Positions 34,562-43,729 of a stretch of DNA of 51,823 nucleotides are shown here, in pieces. The stretch's first letter is position 1, and each line of letters begins with the position of its first letter. The stretch comes from Methanosarcinales archaeon. GTDB taxonomy: Archaea; Halobacteriota; Methanosarcinia; Methanosarcinales; Methanoperedenaceae. The notes beneath the pieces are model-generated. The model saw nothing but the letters and a program-made list of their open reading frames with translations. It searched no databases and was not told the origin of the DNA. The DNA lies in assembly GCA_905339155.1 (NCBI GenBank), contig CAJPFJ010000021.1, positions 1-51,823 on the forward strand, given 5' to 3'. The translations under genes and the position numbers were made by a program.

Positions 34562-35478
34562 ATAAAGATCTCAAGCAGCTTATGCTGCCGGAAGGGGCGA
34601 CAAAGTACCTGTTCTTTGGCGGCAAAGGAGGAGTGGGAAAAACTACTGTAGCCACAGCCACAGCTGTGTGGTTCGCCGATCACGGCTACCGGACAACGAT
34701 TGTCTCTACCGATCCCACAGTAAGCCTCTCGGCAATGTTTGGCCAGGAGATAAAGGGCGACGCCAGGCTTCCAATCCGCCACGTAGCAAACCTGTGCGGG
34801 CTCAACATCAACCCAAATGATGCAAAAGGAGTATTCCAGCGGCGCCTTAATTCCGTGATAGGACAGATGACGGGCACATTTGGCGGTGATGTCGTCAGTA
34901 CACCCTGTATGGAAGAAATGGCAACCTTCGACCAGTTCGTAACCTTCCTGGAGGAGCCGGACAGCGATGTCATAGTTTTCGATACAGCCCCAACGGGCAA
35001 GACTTTGAGGGAACTCGCCATGCCATTTGACTGGGCCGGGTTCCTGCAGAAGCAGATCCAGGAAGGCAAGAAGCTGGCTAAACTGATGAATATGGACAGC
35101 AATGCTTTTGAAGATCTGGAACGGGATAAACGGCGCTATGAGGAAGCTTTGAGTATATTGGGAAATCGCTCGACCACTGTTTTCACCTTAGTATTGCTGC
35201 CTGAACGGCTGCCTATTGAGGAAACCCAGAGCGCAATTACAGGACTGAGCAAACTCAGCATCCCGGTCCAGGCGCTTGTGGTAAACCAGTGCATTCTTCC
35301 TGAGGTCGTAGAAAGCAACCACTTCCTGGCGGCAAGGGCTAAGTTGCAGGCAAAGTACATGGAAGAAATAGAGACGCGCTTTGGTGATTTGATCGGGTCG
35401 CGCCTGCCACTGCTGGAAAGGGATGTTTCGGATTTATCAACATTAAGAGAAGTAGGCGAGATGCTGTATGGGAAGTAA
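34558..35478 (+). CDS. arsA: ArsA/GET3-family ATPase
   Basis: The 306-residue product has the deviant P-loop GGKGGVGKTT (residues 21-30), the STDPTVSLS switch I region (D at the place of the catalytic Asp), and the signature FDTAPTGKTLREL. Single-domain ArsA-like proteins either energise arsenite pumps or target tail-anchored proteins (Get3). Linkage to an ArsD-like gene favours metalloid or metal handling, but no arsB, acr3 or arsC is present. The ATG has a strong AAAGGAGG site. Confidence 0.85.
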   Translation: MNKDLKQLMLPEGATKYLFFGGKGGVGKTTVATATAVWFADHGYRTTIVSTDPTVSLSAMFGQEIKGDARLPIRHVANLCGLNINPNDAKGVFQRRLNSVIGQMTGTFGGDVVSTPCMEEMATFDQFVTFLEEPDSDVIVFDTAPTGKTLRELAMPFDWAGFLQKQIQEGKKLAKLMNMDSNAFEDLERDKRRYEEALSILGNRSTTVFTLVLLPERLPIEETQSAITGLSKLSIPVQALVVNQCILPEVVESNHFLAARAKLQAKYMEEIETRFGDLIGSRLPLLERDVSDLSTLREVGEMLYGK

Positions 35479-35518
35479 AAGATCGGAGAATTAAGTCTTT
35501 CAAAATGAGGTGTATATT

Positions 35519-36325
35519 ATGAAAATGCCAACAATCGAGGACGCTCTTGAAATATCAGGAATAGAGGTACTTCATCCGGGCGGATATGAATTATCAAAAA
35601 GAATCGGTGAGATTGCAGATATAAAAGGAAAGAAAGTGCTGGATGTTGCATGCGGCAGGGGCGCATTTGCGTGCTATTATGCCAGGAACTTCAATACCCA
35701 TGTTATTGGCGTTGATATAAACCCAAAGATGGTTGAAGCATCTATTGAACGTGCAAGAAAAGATGGCATGGAACATCTCACGGAATTTAAAGTAGCCGAT
35801 GCTCTTTCTTTGCCCTATCCTGATAGTTCTTTTGATGCCGTTATAAATGAGTGTGCGGTAGGATTAACCTCTGATCCGCAGAAATGCCTGAATGAGATGG
35901 TAAGAGTTGCAAAGTTAGGGGGAGATATAGTTATTCATGAGAGCACATGGCGAAAGCATCTCCCGGAAAATACAAAGCAGGAATTATCTTTGAGGCTGGG
36001 AACAGTACCTTATACACTTGATGAATGGGTCTCGATGATGAAAAAAGCAGGGGTGTCGGATATCTATAATGAAGACTGGTCGAGCATTGATAAATCTCTT
36101 CTTAAAATTAGAGAGGACAGGGTTATAACAAGGCTGGAGGACATATATTCGTTCAAGGAAAAGTATTTTAGCCTATTTCCGAAAATATTGGTTAAGTATG
36201 GAATAAAAGGTCTTGTGTATCTTAATGAGTCAAATAAGATGTTTATGCCGCTTTATTATAATGGGACATTCGGGTACTATCTCGTCAAAGGTAAAAAATA
36301 TGCAGCAGATAATGCCACGGGATAA
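35519..36325 (+). CDS. class I SAM-dependent methyltransferase
   Basis: The product has motif I VLDVACGRGAF, motif II IGVDINPKMVE, motif III FKVADALSLPYPDSSFDAVI, and later VRVAKLGGDIVIHE. The ATG at 35519 has GAGGTG at the right distance; a GTG at 35510 would overlap the site. It is 40 bp after arsA on the same strand, so it may be part of the metalloid operon, but the three conserved cysteines of arsenite methyltransferases are not evident. Substrate unknown. Confidence 0.85.
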   Translation: MKMPTIEDALEISGIEVLHPGGYELSKRIGEIADIKGKKVLDVACGRGAFACYYARNFNTHVIGVDINPKMVEASIERARKDGMEHLTEFKVADALSLPYPDSSFDAVINECAVGLTSDPQKCLNEMVRVAKLGGDIVIHESTWRKHLPENTKQELSLRLGTVPYTLDEWVSMMKKAGVSDIYNEDWSSIDKSLLKIREDRVITRLEDIYSFKEKYFSLFPKILVKYGIKGLVYLNESNKMFMPLYYNGTFGYYLVKGKKYAADNATG

Positions 36326-36354
36326 AGATGGATCCGTGAGCGATTTATTCTCGC

Positions 36355-36702
36355 ATGGCTGATGTGAAGGTATGGCAGACAATATCGAAACCGCAGGCAA
36401 AGACCATTAAGGTAAACGGATCGAATATTTTTTATCTTGAATCCGGAAAAGGAAAACCGGTAGTACTTCTGCATGGCTGGCCCACCTCCTCGTATCTCTG
36501 GCGCAATATCATACCTTCTCTTGCAAAGAAGCAGCGGGTGATAGCGCCGGATCTTACAGGTTATGGCAGGTCAGATAAGCCGCTGGATATCATATATTCC
36601 ATTGATAATCAATCAAAGATCCTTGGCGAATTCCTGGATCGGCTTGAGCTTAATAAAACTGCATTGGTAGTTCACGATTTTGGAGGACCAAACCCGAAAT
36701 AG
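36355..36702 (+). pseudogene. truncated alpha/beta-hydrolase (haloalkane-dehalogenase-like)
   Basis: The 115 codons cover the N-terminal third of an alpha/beta hydrolase: VVLLHGWPTSSYLWRNIIP, VIAPDLTGYGRSDKP and VVHDFGG. It stops where the family normally continues with the nucleophile-elbow helix and lid (VHDWGGPIG). A T-run follows (36720-36731). The catalytic residue Asp of VHDFGG remains but the acid and the His are lost, so it cannot be active. The break coincides with a patch of transposon relics. Confidence 0.75.
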
Positions 36703-36732
36703 TAAGCGAGCTTTTAGCGGATTTTTTTTCTA

Positions 36733-37324
36733 TCACAGAATAATGCGCTTTCCAAAACTGGGTGTGGCATTCAGACATGGTTTGCCTGATTTGCTTTTCC
36801 AATACCATCTGTGCCCCCAGTTATTAGTTACAGAAAGAATTACTGGGACTATCTTTGTCTTATCAAGGATTTTACCATAACTTGGTTTTTCATCCTTGTG
36901 AACTGCAAACCAGAAAGTTTGACCTGCTTCAAGACTCCACGCATCACGATTATGGCTCTTGAAGAGTTTCAAGACATCTTTAATCTTCCTGTACAAGAAG
37001 ACCGCCCTGATCATACGCTTCGGTGGTGAATCTTATGAGTTTATGTTGACGAAGTCCAATGACACCTTTTTTTTCAAGAATAGCTGCATCTTCAGGATGG
37101 GTGAGCTTCACGGAAACAATTTTTATTTTGTCCAGTTGTTTTCCCGGTGGTTCGTCTTTGCTGACAGCATGATATAAGATTTTTTTATCTTTACGCTGGT
37201 TTCCATAATTTTGTTCGATGAATTCATGCATTAATTGTACAAGTGATCTGCAAGTTGCCCTTGGAAATCCATATTCGGATTCTAACTCATGAAAAAGCTG
37301 TTGTTCAGATGTTTTTTCCAACAT
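36733..37324 (-). pseudogene. broken DUF1670-like gene, two frames
   Basis: From ATG 37324 the frame reads LESEYGFPRATCRSLVQLM, ILYHAVSKDEPPGK and TEAYDQGGLLVQED and stops near 36980. Another frame resumes at about 37014 with RKIKDVLKLFKSH and AVHKDEKPSYGKILDKTKIVPV. Both parts resemble the N-terminal region of DUF1670, a family often repeated in Methanosarcinales, so this is either one frameshifted gene or two joined remnants. The family name is from memory. Confidence 0.5.
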
Positions 37325-37329
37325 CTAAA

Positions 37330-37836
37330 ATGAGTTTTGTAGCTTCTGCAAAATCGGAACAGGCAGAATTTTTAATGGATATTCCACTTACTGAATTTAA
37401 AAATCTTTATACAAATTCGAAAGGGCATGAGAAGGGATTTGGAAAATTGATTATTTTCACTGATAAGAACGAATGGCATTCCAAAAAAATCGTACAAACC
37501 TATAACAATAAATATCTTGTGGAAGATGATTTTAAACTACTGAATGATGAACTTATTGTGCCTGTTGGCCCAATATATCATACAAAGGATTTCAATATCA
37601 GGGTTCATGTTTTCCTTTCAGTTATGGGATTTGCTTTTTATAGGTATCTGGCATGGAAGACAAAAAGGTATAATCTTTCTCTGAAGGAAATTATTGATGT
37701 TTTATCCGGAATAAGGATTGCGCTTGTTAAGGATAACAAGTCGGATAAATCCGATATCGTTCTGGAAGAGATGAGTTCCAATCAAGGATCGTTATTTTCT
37801 TTTCTGAATCTTGGGAAGTTTATCCAGGAATTTTAA
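37330..37836 (+). pseudogene. C-terminal fragment of an IS1634-type DDE transposase
   Basis: The product fragment reads IIFTDKNEWHSKKIVQTYNNKYLVEDDFKLL and IRVHVFLSVMGFAFYRYLAWK, the typical C-terminal region of IS1634-family transposases in which YxxKY-VE(D/H)xF is the end of the DDE core. The N-terminal two-thirds are missing, and the sequence left of about 37330 belongs to the DUF1670-like remnant on the other strand. Inactive. Confidence 0.7.
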
Positions 37837-38166
37837 AAAACGATAAGCATAGGACTAATCATTTGTTAGGCTAACACGTACATAGGCGGCAGATAGCGGA
37901 TTTTCGGTCATCTTTGAAAGGTGAGTTTAACTATTGGTATGGGTTTGGCAAAGGTTATAAATGTCCAAATATTCAGAAGTCAAGTGGTTACATGAGTCGG
38001 TATTAATGCTCCTGGAACTATATGTTCCTTAATGAAATGCGATAAAAAAAATGTACTATAACCAATATAAGCGGTATAATTGCTATCAGAGGTCAAGTTA
38101 CATTGCGACTCACTCGAAACTACTATATTAAAACTTATACATTACACCATTTTAAGGTAGATTATT
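37837..38166. other. gene-free stretch next to transposase relics
   Basis: I see no coding region, tRNA or clear terminal repeat. The sequence is AT-rich and probably includes the degraded right end of the IS1634-type element. Confidence 0.4.
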
Positions 38167-38361
38167 CTATGTGGTATTTGTTGATGTTGTATTAGTTGAT
38201 GTTGTATTAGATGATGTTGTATTAATTGATGTTGTATTAGTTGGTGTAACTCTTGGCGTCATTGTTGGTGTTGGTGTAACCGTTGGCGTTGTTGTTTGTC
38301 CCGTACACCCGCTAAGTAGTACAATTAATGTTAATAGTCCAATAATCCATTTCTTTTGCAT
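38167..38361 (-). CDS. tiny lipoprotein with N/T-rich repeats
   Basis: The 64-residue product has a signal peptide and a lipobox (LIVLLSGC, Cys near residue 19), then Thr/Pro-rich sequence (TPTVTPTPTMTP) and five or so NTT(S/T)-type pentads (NTTST, NTTSS). The 15-bp repeat unit lies at about 38180-38240. Every pentad carries an N-x-T glycosylation site. A GGAGG site precedes the ATG. It may be a complete small surface protein or the N-terminal remnant of a larger one. Function not known. Confidence 0.65.
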   Translation of the reverse strand: MQKKWIIGLLTLIVLLSGCTGQTTTPTVTPTPTMTPRVTPTNTTSINTTSSNTTSTNTTSTNTT

Positions 38362-38461
38362 ATTAAACCTCCTATTTTAAAAGCAAATTTTGTTCTCTGG
38401 ATTGATTCTTCCAGGGCAATTTTCACAAAATGTTTCAGTTCAATATCTAATTTTTGATAGT

Positions 38462-38520
38462 TTTTGAGTTTTTTGAGTTTCGATTAAATTAATCTAAAAA
38501 AACTCAAATAAACTCAAATA
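38462..38520. repeat. long AT-rich inverted repeat with tandem AAACTCAAA units
   Basis: Two TTGAGTTT units on the left and two AACTCAAATA units on the right flank a perfect GATTAA-A-TTAATC dyad (38482-38494). The whole can fold as a 59-nt hairpin with a one-base bulge. It lies between the 3' end of phoU and the start of the lipoprotein gene, in a 368-bp gene-free gap (38362-38729). It may terminate the pst-phoU transcript or regulate the lipoprotein. Confidence 0.65.
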
Positions 38521-38729
38521 ATCGTCGGATTATTTATATTGAGATAATCTTTAATAGTAGAATGAGGAGCCATCTTTTACCTATCACCCCTGTCAAGAAA
38601 AGAATAAAATTTTTTGGCACCTCTAATAGAAATAATATTATTACTGTGATTTTTATATATTCCTGATTTTCAATCTTTTTTACAATTGCCGGACTCCTCT
38701 GCCATAAAAGAGAGAATCATACAGAGTAT

Positions 38730-39383
38730 CTAATTCAACTCCACCCTTTCTCCTGTCACCATAAAAACAACACTTTCACACAGATTCGTTATGTGATCCC
38801 CTATCCTCTCAAGATATCTTGCAACAAAAGTCAGATGTTGTGCGCCAGTTATCTTTTTCGGCTCTTCGATCATAATTGTAATAAGTTCCCTTCTTATCCG
38901 GTCAAAGAGTGCATCAATCTCATCATCTCTCCTGGCGATCTGCTTTGCAAGCTCCACATCCTTATTTTCAAAGGCATTTATACAATCCTTGATCATTTCC
39001 TGACAGATATCTGACATTCTTGGTATATCGACCAGCGGCTTTACAGGAGGTATATTAGCGCTCATTTTCGTAATAAACGCTATTTCTAAAGAAAGGTCAC
39101 CCATCCGTTCAAGGTCAATAGACATTTTTAATACTGAAATTATCAGCCTCAAGTCCCTTGCCATAGGCTGCTGGAGAGCAAGAAGGCGCATACAGTTCTC
39201 CTCAATTTCGTGATCCAGAGCATCTATCTCCCTATCCATGTCAATGACCTTCTGGGCCATCTCTACATCATGATTTTTAAGAGAAAGTACTGAATCCCTT
39301 ATTGCTATTCCAACAAGGTTTCCCATGTTATGTATTTCTTCCTTCAACCTGTGAAGGTCTTTGTGATACACTTCCCGAACCAT
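38730..39383 (-). CDS. phoU: phosphate-specific transport system accessory protein PhoU
   Basis: The product is two three-helix PhoU repeats, each with the acidic E/D-x3-D metal motif (DMDREIDALDHEIEE; RRDDEIDALFDRI) and closing ERMGDLSLEIA / ERIGDHITNLCE. PhoU modulates Pst activity and phosphate signalling. The ATG at 39383 has GGGAGG at proper distance; the TTG at 39392 is an alternative. It is the last gene of the pst operon. Confidence 0.95.
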   Translation of the reverse strand: MVREVYHKDLHRLKEEIHNMGNLVGIAIRDSVLSLKNHDVEMAQKVIDMDREIDALDHEIEENCMRLLALQQPMARDLRLIISVLKMSIDLERMGDLSLEIAFITKMSANIPPVKPLVDIPRMSDICQEMIKDCINAFENKDVELAKQIARRDDEIDALFDRIRRELITIMIEEPKKITGAQHLTFVARYLERIGDHITNLCESVVFMVTGERVELN

Positions 39384-39384
39384 A

Positions 39385-40143
39385 TTATCCAAACCTCCCG
39401 ACTATGTAATCTTCAGTGCTCTTCTCCTTTGGCTTCTTAAATAACTGATTTGTTTCTCCGAACTCTATCAGCTTTCCATATAGAAAGAAAGCTGTATGAT
39501 CGCTGACTCTTGCTGCTTGCTGCATATTATGCGTTACTATGACAAGGGTATATTTCTCCTTAAGTTCCATCATCAGATCTTCTATCTTGCTTGTAGAGAT
39601 AGGATCCAGGGCTGAGCAGGGTTCATCGAAAAGGATAACATCCGGCTCAACAGCTAATGCCCTTGCTATGCACAGGCGCTGCTGCTGACCGCCAGATAAA
39701 CTCGCACCGGATTTATTAAGGTCATTCTTAACCTCATCCCAGAGAGCTGCCTTTTTTAAACTCTCCTCGGCGATATGATCGAGCCTCTTTTTATCCTTAA
39801 CACCACTAAGTTTCAATCCAGCCACAACATTATCTCGTATTGACATTGTCGGGAATGGATTGGGCTTCTGGAATACCATACCAATGCGTCTTCTAATATC
39901 CACAGGGTCAATATCACTATTGTAGATATCCATGTCGTCAACCAGCACTTTCCCTGAGACTTTTGCTTTAGGCACAACTTCATGCATTCTATTAATGCAT
40001 CGGATAAATGTTGATTTCCCGCATCCTGAAGGACCTATGATGGCGGTTATTCCATTTTTCTCAATACCAAGATTGATTTCATGTAATACCTTTTTTGATC
40101 CGAACCATGCATTGAGATTTTCTACAATGATTTTATTCTGCAT
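39385..40143 (-). CDS. pstB: phosphate ABC transporter ATP-binding protein
   Basis: The 252-residue product has Walker [10 protein letters not shown] (residues 37-45), the Q-loop [13 protein letters not shown] typical for PstB, signature [15 protein letters not shown], Walker [15 protein letters not shown] and the H-loop VTHNMQQA. It ends YIVGRFG, as PstB proteins do. It powers uptake through PstCA. GGAGT precedes the ATG. Confidence 0.97.
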   Translation of the reverse strand: MQNKIIVENLNAWFGSKKVLHEINLGIEKNGITAIIGPSGCGKSTFIRCINRMHEVVPKAKVSGKVLVDDMDIYNSDIDPVDIRRRIGMVFQKPNPFPTMSIRDNVVAGLKLSGVKDKKRLDHIAEESLKKAALWDEVKNDLNKSGASLSGGQQQRLCIARALAVEPDVILFDEPCSALDPISTSKIEDLMMELKEKYTLVIVTHNMQQAARVSDHTAFFLYGKLIEFGETNQLFKKPKEKSTEDYIVGRFG

Positions 40144-40157
40144 GTTTAAACTCCTTT

Positions 40158-40994
40158 TTACATTCCATATTTTCTTCTGGTAACAAACCTCACTCCAATA
40201 TTTAAAATAAGAATCAAGATAATCAGAATAAGGGCACCTCCCCAGGCTTTAGCATGCCAGTCAGGAAATGGTGTTATTGCATATGTATAGATTTGTACTG
40301 GCATGGTGGAGATTGGTTTATCTAACCCGTTAGCCCAGAACATGTTGCCAAAAGAAGTAAACAAAAGAGGTGCCGTCTCGCCCGATATCCTTGCAATCGA
40401 AAGTAAAACTCCTGTGATTATGCCGCTTCTTGCAGTGCCAAGAACGATGTATAAAGTTGTCTTCCACTTTGGTATCCCAAGCGCCAGGGAAGCTTCTTTA
40501 ATTGAACCGGGAACAAGTCTGAGGGATTCCTCGGTAGTTCTTGTAACAATTGGTATCATCAAAACCGACAACGCCACCCCGCCTGCTAAGGCAGAAAAAC
40601 TTCCGAAATACAGGACAATGAAAGTATAACCGAACATTCCTGCAACTATTGAGGGTGTGCCAGTGAGTACATCAGCAACAAAACTTACTATACGGCCAAA
40701 CCTGTTCTGTCCATATTCTGAAAGATATACTCCGGCAAGGATGCCAACGGGAAGCCCGATTAAGCAGGCAATCCCTACAACAATGAACGTCCCCTGGATT
40801 GCATTTCCAAGCCCGCCTCCTGCTTCACCAACAGGTTTGGGGATCTGTGTAAGAAAATCCAGGTTTACAGCTGATATTCCGTTGATGATTACCGTGTAGA
40901 GGATACTCAGCAACGGGATTATGGCAATTACAACACAGGCAGCTGTAAGGATTGACATAACCCTGTCTATTATTTTTCTTTTATTCCATTTCAC
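40158..40994 (-). CDS. pstA: phosphate ABC transporter permease PstA
   Basis: The product has six membrane helices and the EAA-type loop ([29 protein letters not shown]). The start is GTG at 40994, which overlaps the pstC stop in the four-base GTGA manner; the longer frame to 41027 is within pstC. It forms the channel with PstC. Confidence 0.95.
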   Translation of the reverse strand: MKWNKRKIIDRVMSILTAACVVIAIIPLLSILYTVIINGISAVNLDFLTQIPKPVGEAGGGLGNAIQGTFIVVGIACLIGLPVGILAGVYLSEYGQNRFGRIVSFVADVLTGTPSIVAGMFGYTFIVLYFGSFSALAGGVALSVLMIPIVTRTTEESLRLVPGSIKEASLALGIPKWKTTLYIVLGTARSGIITGVLLSIARISGETAPLLFTSFGNMFWANGLDKPISTMPVQIYTYAITPFPDWHAKAWGGALILIILILILNIGVRFVTRRKYGM

Positions 40995-41950
40995 GTCACG
41001 CCACCACCTTCGACGTGCAACTTCCACACTAGAATCCTGGCTGCAATATTGATTATGAAAGATATCACCAGGAGCAGAAACCCGATCTCAATAAGAGATG
41101 AAATATAAAGCTTTGAGGTGGCTTCTACGAACTCATTTGCAATAACCGAGGCCATTGTATAGGATGGTGAGAAAAGGGACTCCGAAATCCTGGGACTGTT
41201 CCCGATGACCATGGTCACTGCCATTGTTTCCCCGATGGCGCGCCCAAAACCAAGAATTATAGCCCCGAATATCCCTGACCTGGCAAAGGGAAGAACTGCA
41301 ATCTGTGTGGTCTCCCAGCCTGTAGCGCCAAGAGCGATGGCTGCTTCCCGCTGGTGTGTGGGCACTGTCATAATGACTTCCCTGGATACCGATGATGTTA
41401 TCGGGACTATCATGATTGCAAGTATCACGCCGCCTGTGAGCATGGATAAGCCGCCATACATAGGTCCCTGGAAGAGCGGCAGAAAACCAAGGTATGTTGA
41501 AAGAGGCGGCGCAAGATAGTCGTGGATGAACGGGGCGAGAATGAATATCCCCCAGAGGCCGATTATAACGCTTGGAATTGCAGCCAGCAATTCTATGATG
41601 AAAGATAATGGTGTTCTTAGCTTTTCCGGGGCGAGTTCTGAAAGAAATATCGCTATTCCAAGACTGAATGGAACAGCAATTAGCAGGGCAAGAAATGATG
41701 ACACAAGAGTCCCAAAGATAAAAGGCAGGGCGCCAAATACCTCACTTACCGGATTCCAGGTTGATGTGGTTAAAAAACCCAAACCAAAAGAGTTTCTTGA
41801 AAGTCCTGACCCGATAAAAAGCTCCCTGAACAATAAAAATGCCAGGAATAATATGCAAAGAGCAAAGAAGCCAACAACAGCTTCAAAAATAAAATCCCCG
41901 GAGAGTTTACTCCGGATGATACGGAAAAAAGACAATTTTGCTCGATCCAT
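40991..41950 (-). CDS. pstC: phosphate ABC transporter permease PstC
   Basis: The 319-residue product has six membrane helices, an enlarged periplasmic-side loop after the first (GLGFLTTSTWNPVSEVFGALPF) and the EAA loop REAAIALGATGWETTQIAVLPFARSGI. The start follows the pstS stop directly. Standard PstC length. Confidence 0.96.
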   Translation of the reverse strand: MDRAKLSFFRIIRSKLSGDFIFEAVVGFFALCILFLAFLLFRELFIGSGLSRNSFGLGFLTTSTWNPVSEVFGALPFIFGTLVSSFLALLIAVPFSLGIAIFLSELAPEKLRTPLSFIIELLAAIPSVIIGLWGIFILAPFIHDYLAPPLSTYLGFLPLFQGPMYGGLSMLTGGVILAIMIVPITSSVSREVIMTVPTHQREAAIALGATGWETTQIAVLPFARSGIFGAIILGFGRAIGETMAVTMVIGNSPRISESLFSPSYTMASVIANEFVEATSKLYISSLIEIGFLLLVISFIINIAARILVWKLHVEGGGVT

Positions 41951-43048
41951 CTAAATTAATGGTTGTCCGTTGTTGTTCATAAGTCTTATGGTTTTTTCAT
42001 TCAGGCTTATGATGTCCTCAGGCAGGGGTACATAGAGAAGATCTGAGGAATATTTCTGACCGTCATGTACTGCCCACCAGAGGAATTCAGCCAGCAATTT
42101 GCCTTTTGTCTGATCTGTCTGGTCTTTGTAGACAAGCAAATAGGTAAAGCTGCCTATTGGATATGAATTGTCTCCTGCAGCATCGACAATGCTCACCTTA
42201 GACCAGCTTGCATCGCCTGCGGGCAGTGCCGCCCCTGCTGCAGCGTTTGCAGTGGTTTCAAGAGTGGGTTCGATGAACTTTCCTGCTTTATTCCTGATAT
42301 AAGAATATGAGATGTTCTGGAGTTTGGCATAAGCAAGCTCGATATAACCTATTGAATAAGGGTTCTGGCTTAGAAGACCTGCAACGCCCTCATTGCCTTT
42401 TCCGCCAAGACCCACTGGCCAGTTTACCGATTTACCCTTTCCAACCTTTGATTTCCAGTCAGGACTAACTGCTGAAAGATAATCCGAGAAGACGAAGGTC
42501 GTTCCGCTGCCATCGCTCCTGTGTGCAACAATAATGTCTTTATCCGGGAACTGGGTGTCTGAGTTAAGGGAAACTATCCTTGGATCGTTCCATTTTGTTA
42601 TTTTTCCAAGGAAAATATCAGCGACCACATCTGCGCTCAGTTTAACTCCGGTCTTTATACCTGGAAGGTTATAAGATATAACAACTGCACCGATAGACTC
42701 AGGTATCTGGAGGATTCCGGAAATATTTGCAAATTCCTGCTCTGTCAGGGGCGCATCACTTGCACCGAAATCTACCGTTCTTTCTGTTATTTGCTTTATA
42801 CCTGCACCACTTCCCACGCTCTGGTAATTGATCTGGACATTCGGCTTTATTTTGTTATATTCCGAACTCCATTTGGATATCAAAGGATATGGAAATGTGG
42901 CGCCTGCACCGTTTAGGGTTACAGTCGCCGGAGCTTTCTGCACGGTTGGTGCCACAGTTGGCTGTACTTCTACAGGCTGTTTGCTTACGCATCCGGCTAA
43001 CAGCAAGCCTGCCAGAATCAGAATTAGTATTATCTTTAATCTATTCAT
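41951..43048 (-). CDS. pstS: phosphate-binding lipoprotein PstS
   Basis: The 365-residue product has a lipobox (LLLAGC), a Pro/Thr linker, and the PstS core: LNGAGATFPYPL, QSVGSGAGI, DFGASDAPL, AHRSDGSGTTFVFSDYL (phosphate-contacting loop) and GNEGVAGLL, SIGYIELAYA. GGTGA is near the ATG. It heads the pst operon and carries a 24-bp dyad over its promoter which is shared with the AbrB-PhoU regulator gene. Confidence 0.97.
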   Translation of the reverse strand: MNRLKIILILILAGLLLAGCVSKQPVEVQPTVAPTVQKAPATVTLNGAGATFPYPLISKWSSEYNKIKPNVQINYQSVGSGAGIKQITERTVDFGASDAPLTEQEFANISGILQIPESIGAVVISYNLPGIKTGVKLSADVVADIFLGKITKWNDPRIVSLNSDTQFPDKDIIVAHRSDGSGTTFVFSDYLSAVSPDWKSKVGKGKSVNWPVGLGGKGNEGVAGLLSQNPYSIGYIELAYAKLQNISYSYIRNKAGKFIEPTLETTANAAAGAALPAGDASWSKVSIVDAAGDNSYPIGSFTYLLVYKDQTDQTKGKLLAEFLWWAVHDGQKYSSDLLYVPLPEDIISLNEKTIRLMNNNGQPLI

Positions 43049-43107
43049 TTTATTTTCACCATCAAGAATTCTGAATCAAATAATATATAGCTTCTCCAAA
43101 GAATCTT

Positions 43108-43131
43108 TATATACTATATAAAATCAGTATA
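43108..43131 (-). promoter_or_regulatory. pstS promoter element shared with the AbrB-PhoU gene
   Basis: TATACT-N10-AGTATA, embedded in a 24-bp sequence that matches 43925-43948 at 22 positions. On the minus strand it contains the TATA-like TTTTATATAG and lies 60 bases before the pstS ATG, so a protein bound here would block the promoter. The AbrB-PhoU protein is the most likely binder. Confidence 0.75.
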
Positions 43132-43175
43132 AATTAGATTTCCGATCAAAGAACTGAAAACACTTTCAAATCTTT

Positions 43176-43583
43176 TCAAGCATTTTCCGGGGAGTACCTG
43201 ATTGCCATTACCCTGATCACTCCAAGCACCAGAAGCAATGCCGAGAGTGCGAAAATCGTTTCATATCCATATGATTTGGAATAAAGTCCAACCGTGACCT
43301 CTCGCATAGCAATCAAAATCGTGACATCGGTTATGTCTGTGAGTTTAATCCTTTCGAGCTTCGAATAATCGGCAAATGTCTTGAAGAACTCAATTACAAT
43401 AAAAAGCGTGAGAACATTGGTAACTATTCTATTAAAACCGCCCTCGAGTGAATCTATAGCAATAGTGGGGATATCGAGCAATATCCGCAGCATTCCTGCT
43501 ATCAGAACCAATAAAAGTACATACAAGACGATTGTAATAATGGAATCAGTAATTTTTTTGAAAAATTTTGAATGGTCTATCAT
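43176..43583 (-). CDS. psiE: PsiE-like phosphate-starvation-inducible membrane protein
   Basis: The 135-residue product has four membrane helices and the PsiE family core: VIEFFKTFADYSKLERIKLTDITDVTILIAMREVTVGLYS. The family is induced by phosphate starvation in bacteria, and the biochemical role is unknown. It is upstream of pstS on the same strand, though the pstS operator lies between them. A small open frame of 24 codons overlaps its start by four bases. Confidence 0.8.
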   Translation of the reverse strand: MIDHSKFFKKITDSIITIVLYVLLLVLIAGMLRILLDIPTIAIDSLEGGFNRIVTNVLTLFIVIEFFKTFADYSKLERIKLTDITDVTILIAMREVTVGLYSKSYGYETIFALSALLLVLGVIRVMAIRYSPENA

Positions 43584-43654
43584 TTAAATACCATCATCAA
43601 AGCGAGTAAGATAAGAAGAATTATCAAAAAAAGTTCAATCCTGTTCAGGCTCAT
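43580..43654 (-). CDS. possible 24-residue hydrophobic small protein upstream of psiE
   Basis: ATG at 43654 gives MSLNRIELFLIILLILLALM and stops at 43580-43582, its TGA overlapping the psiE ATG (ATGA). The hydrophobic content would form one membrane helix. There is no clear ribosome site, so it may be a leader peptide coupled to psiE or chance. Confidence 0.35.
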   Translation of the reverse strand: MSLNRIELFLIILLILLALMMVFK

Positions 43655-43729
43655 TTTATTTAAGTTGAATAAGTTTGAGGAGAATTCACATTCTGCTGTT
43701 TATCACAATGCAATCAATCTCAACTCTAA

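Noticed and set aside
35519..36325. Arsenite methyltransferase ArsM
   Set aside because: Location beside arsA suggests it, but the conserved cysteine set of ArsM is not evident; left as a general methyltransferase.
38180..38250. 15-bp repeats as a regulatory array
   Set aside because: They are in frame within the lipoprotein gene and encode its N/T pentads.
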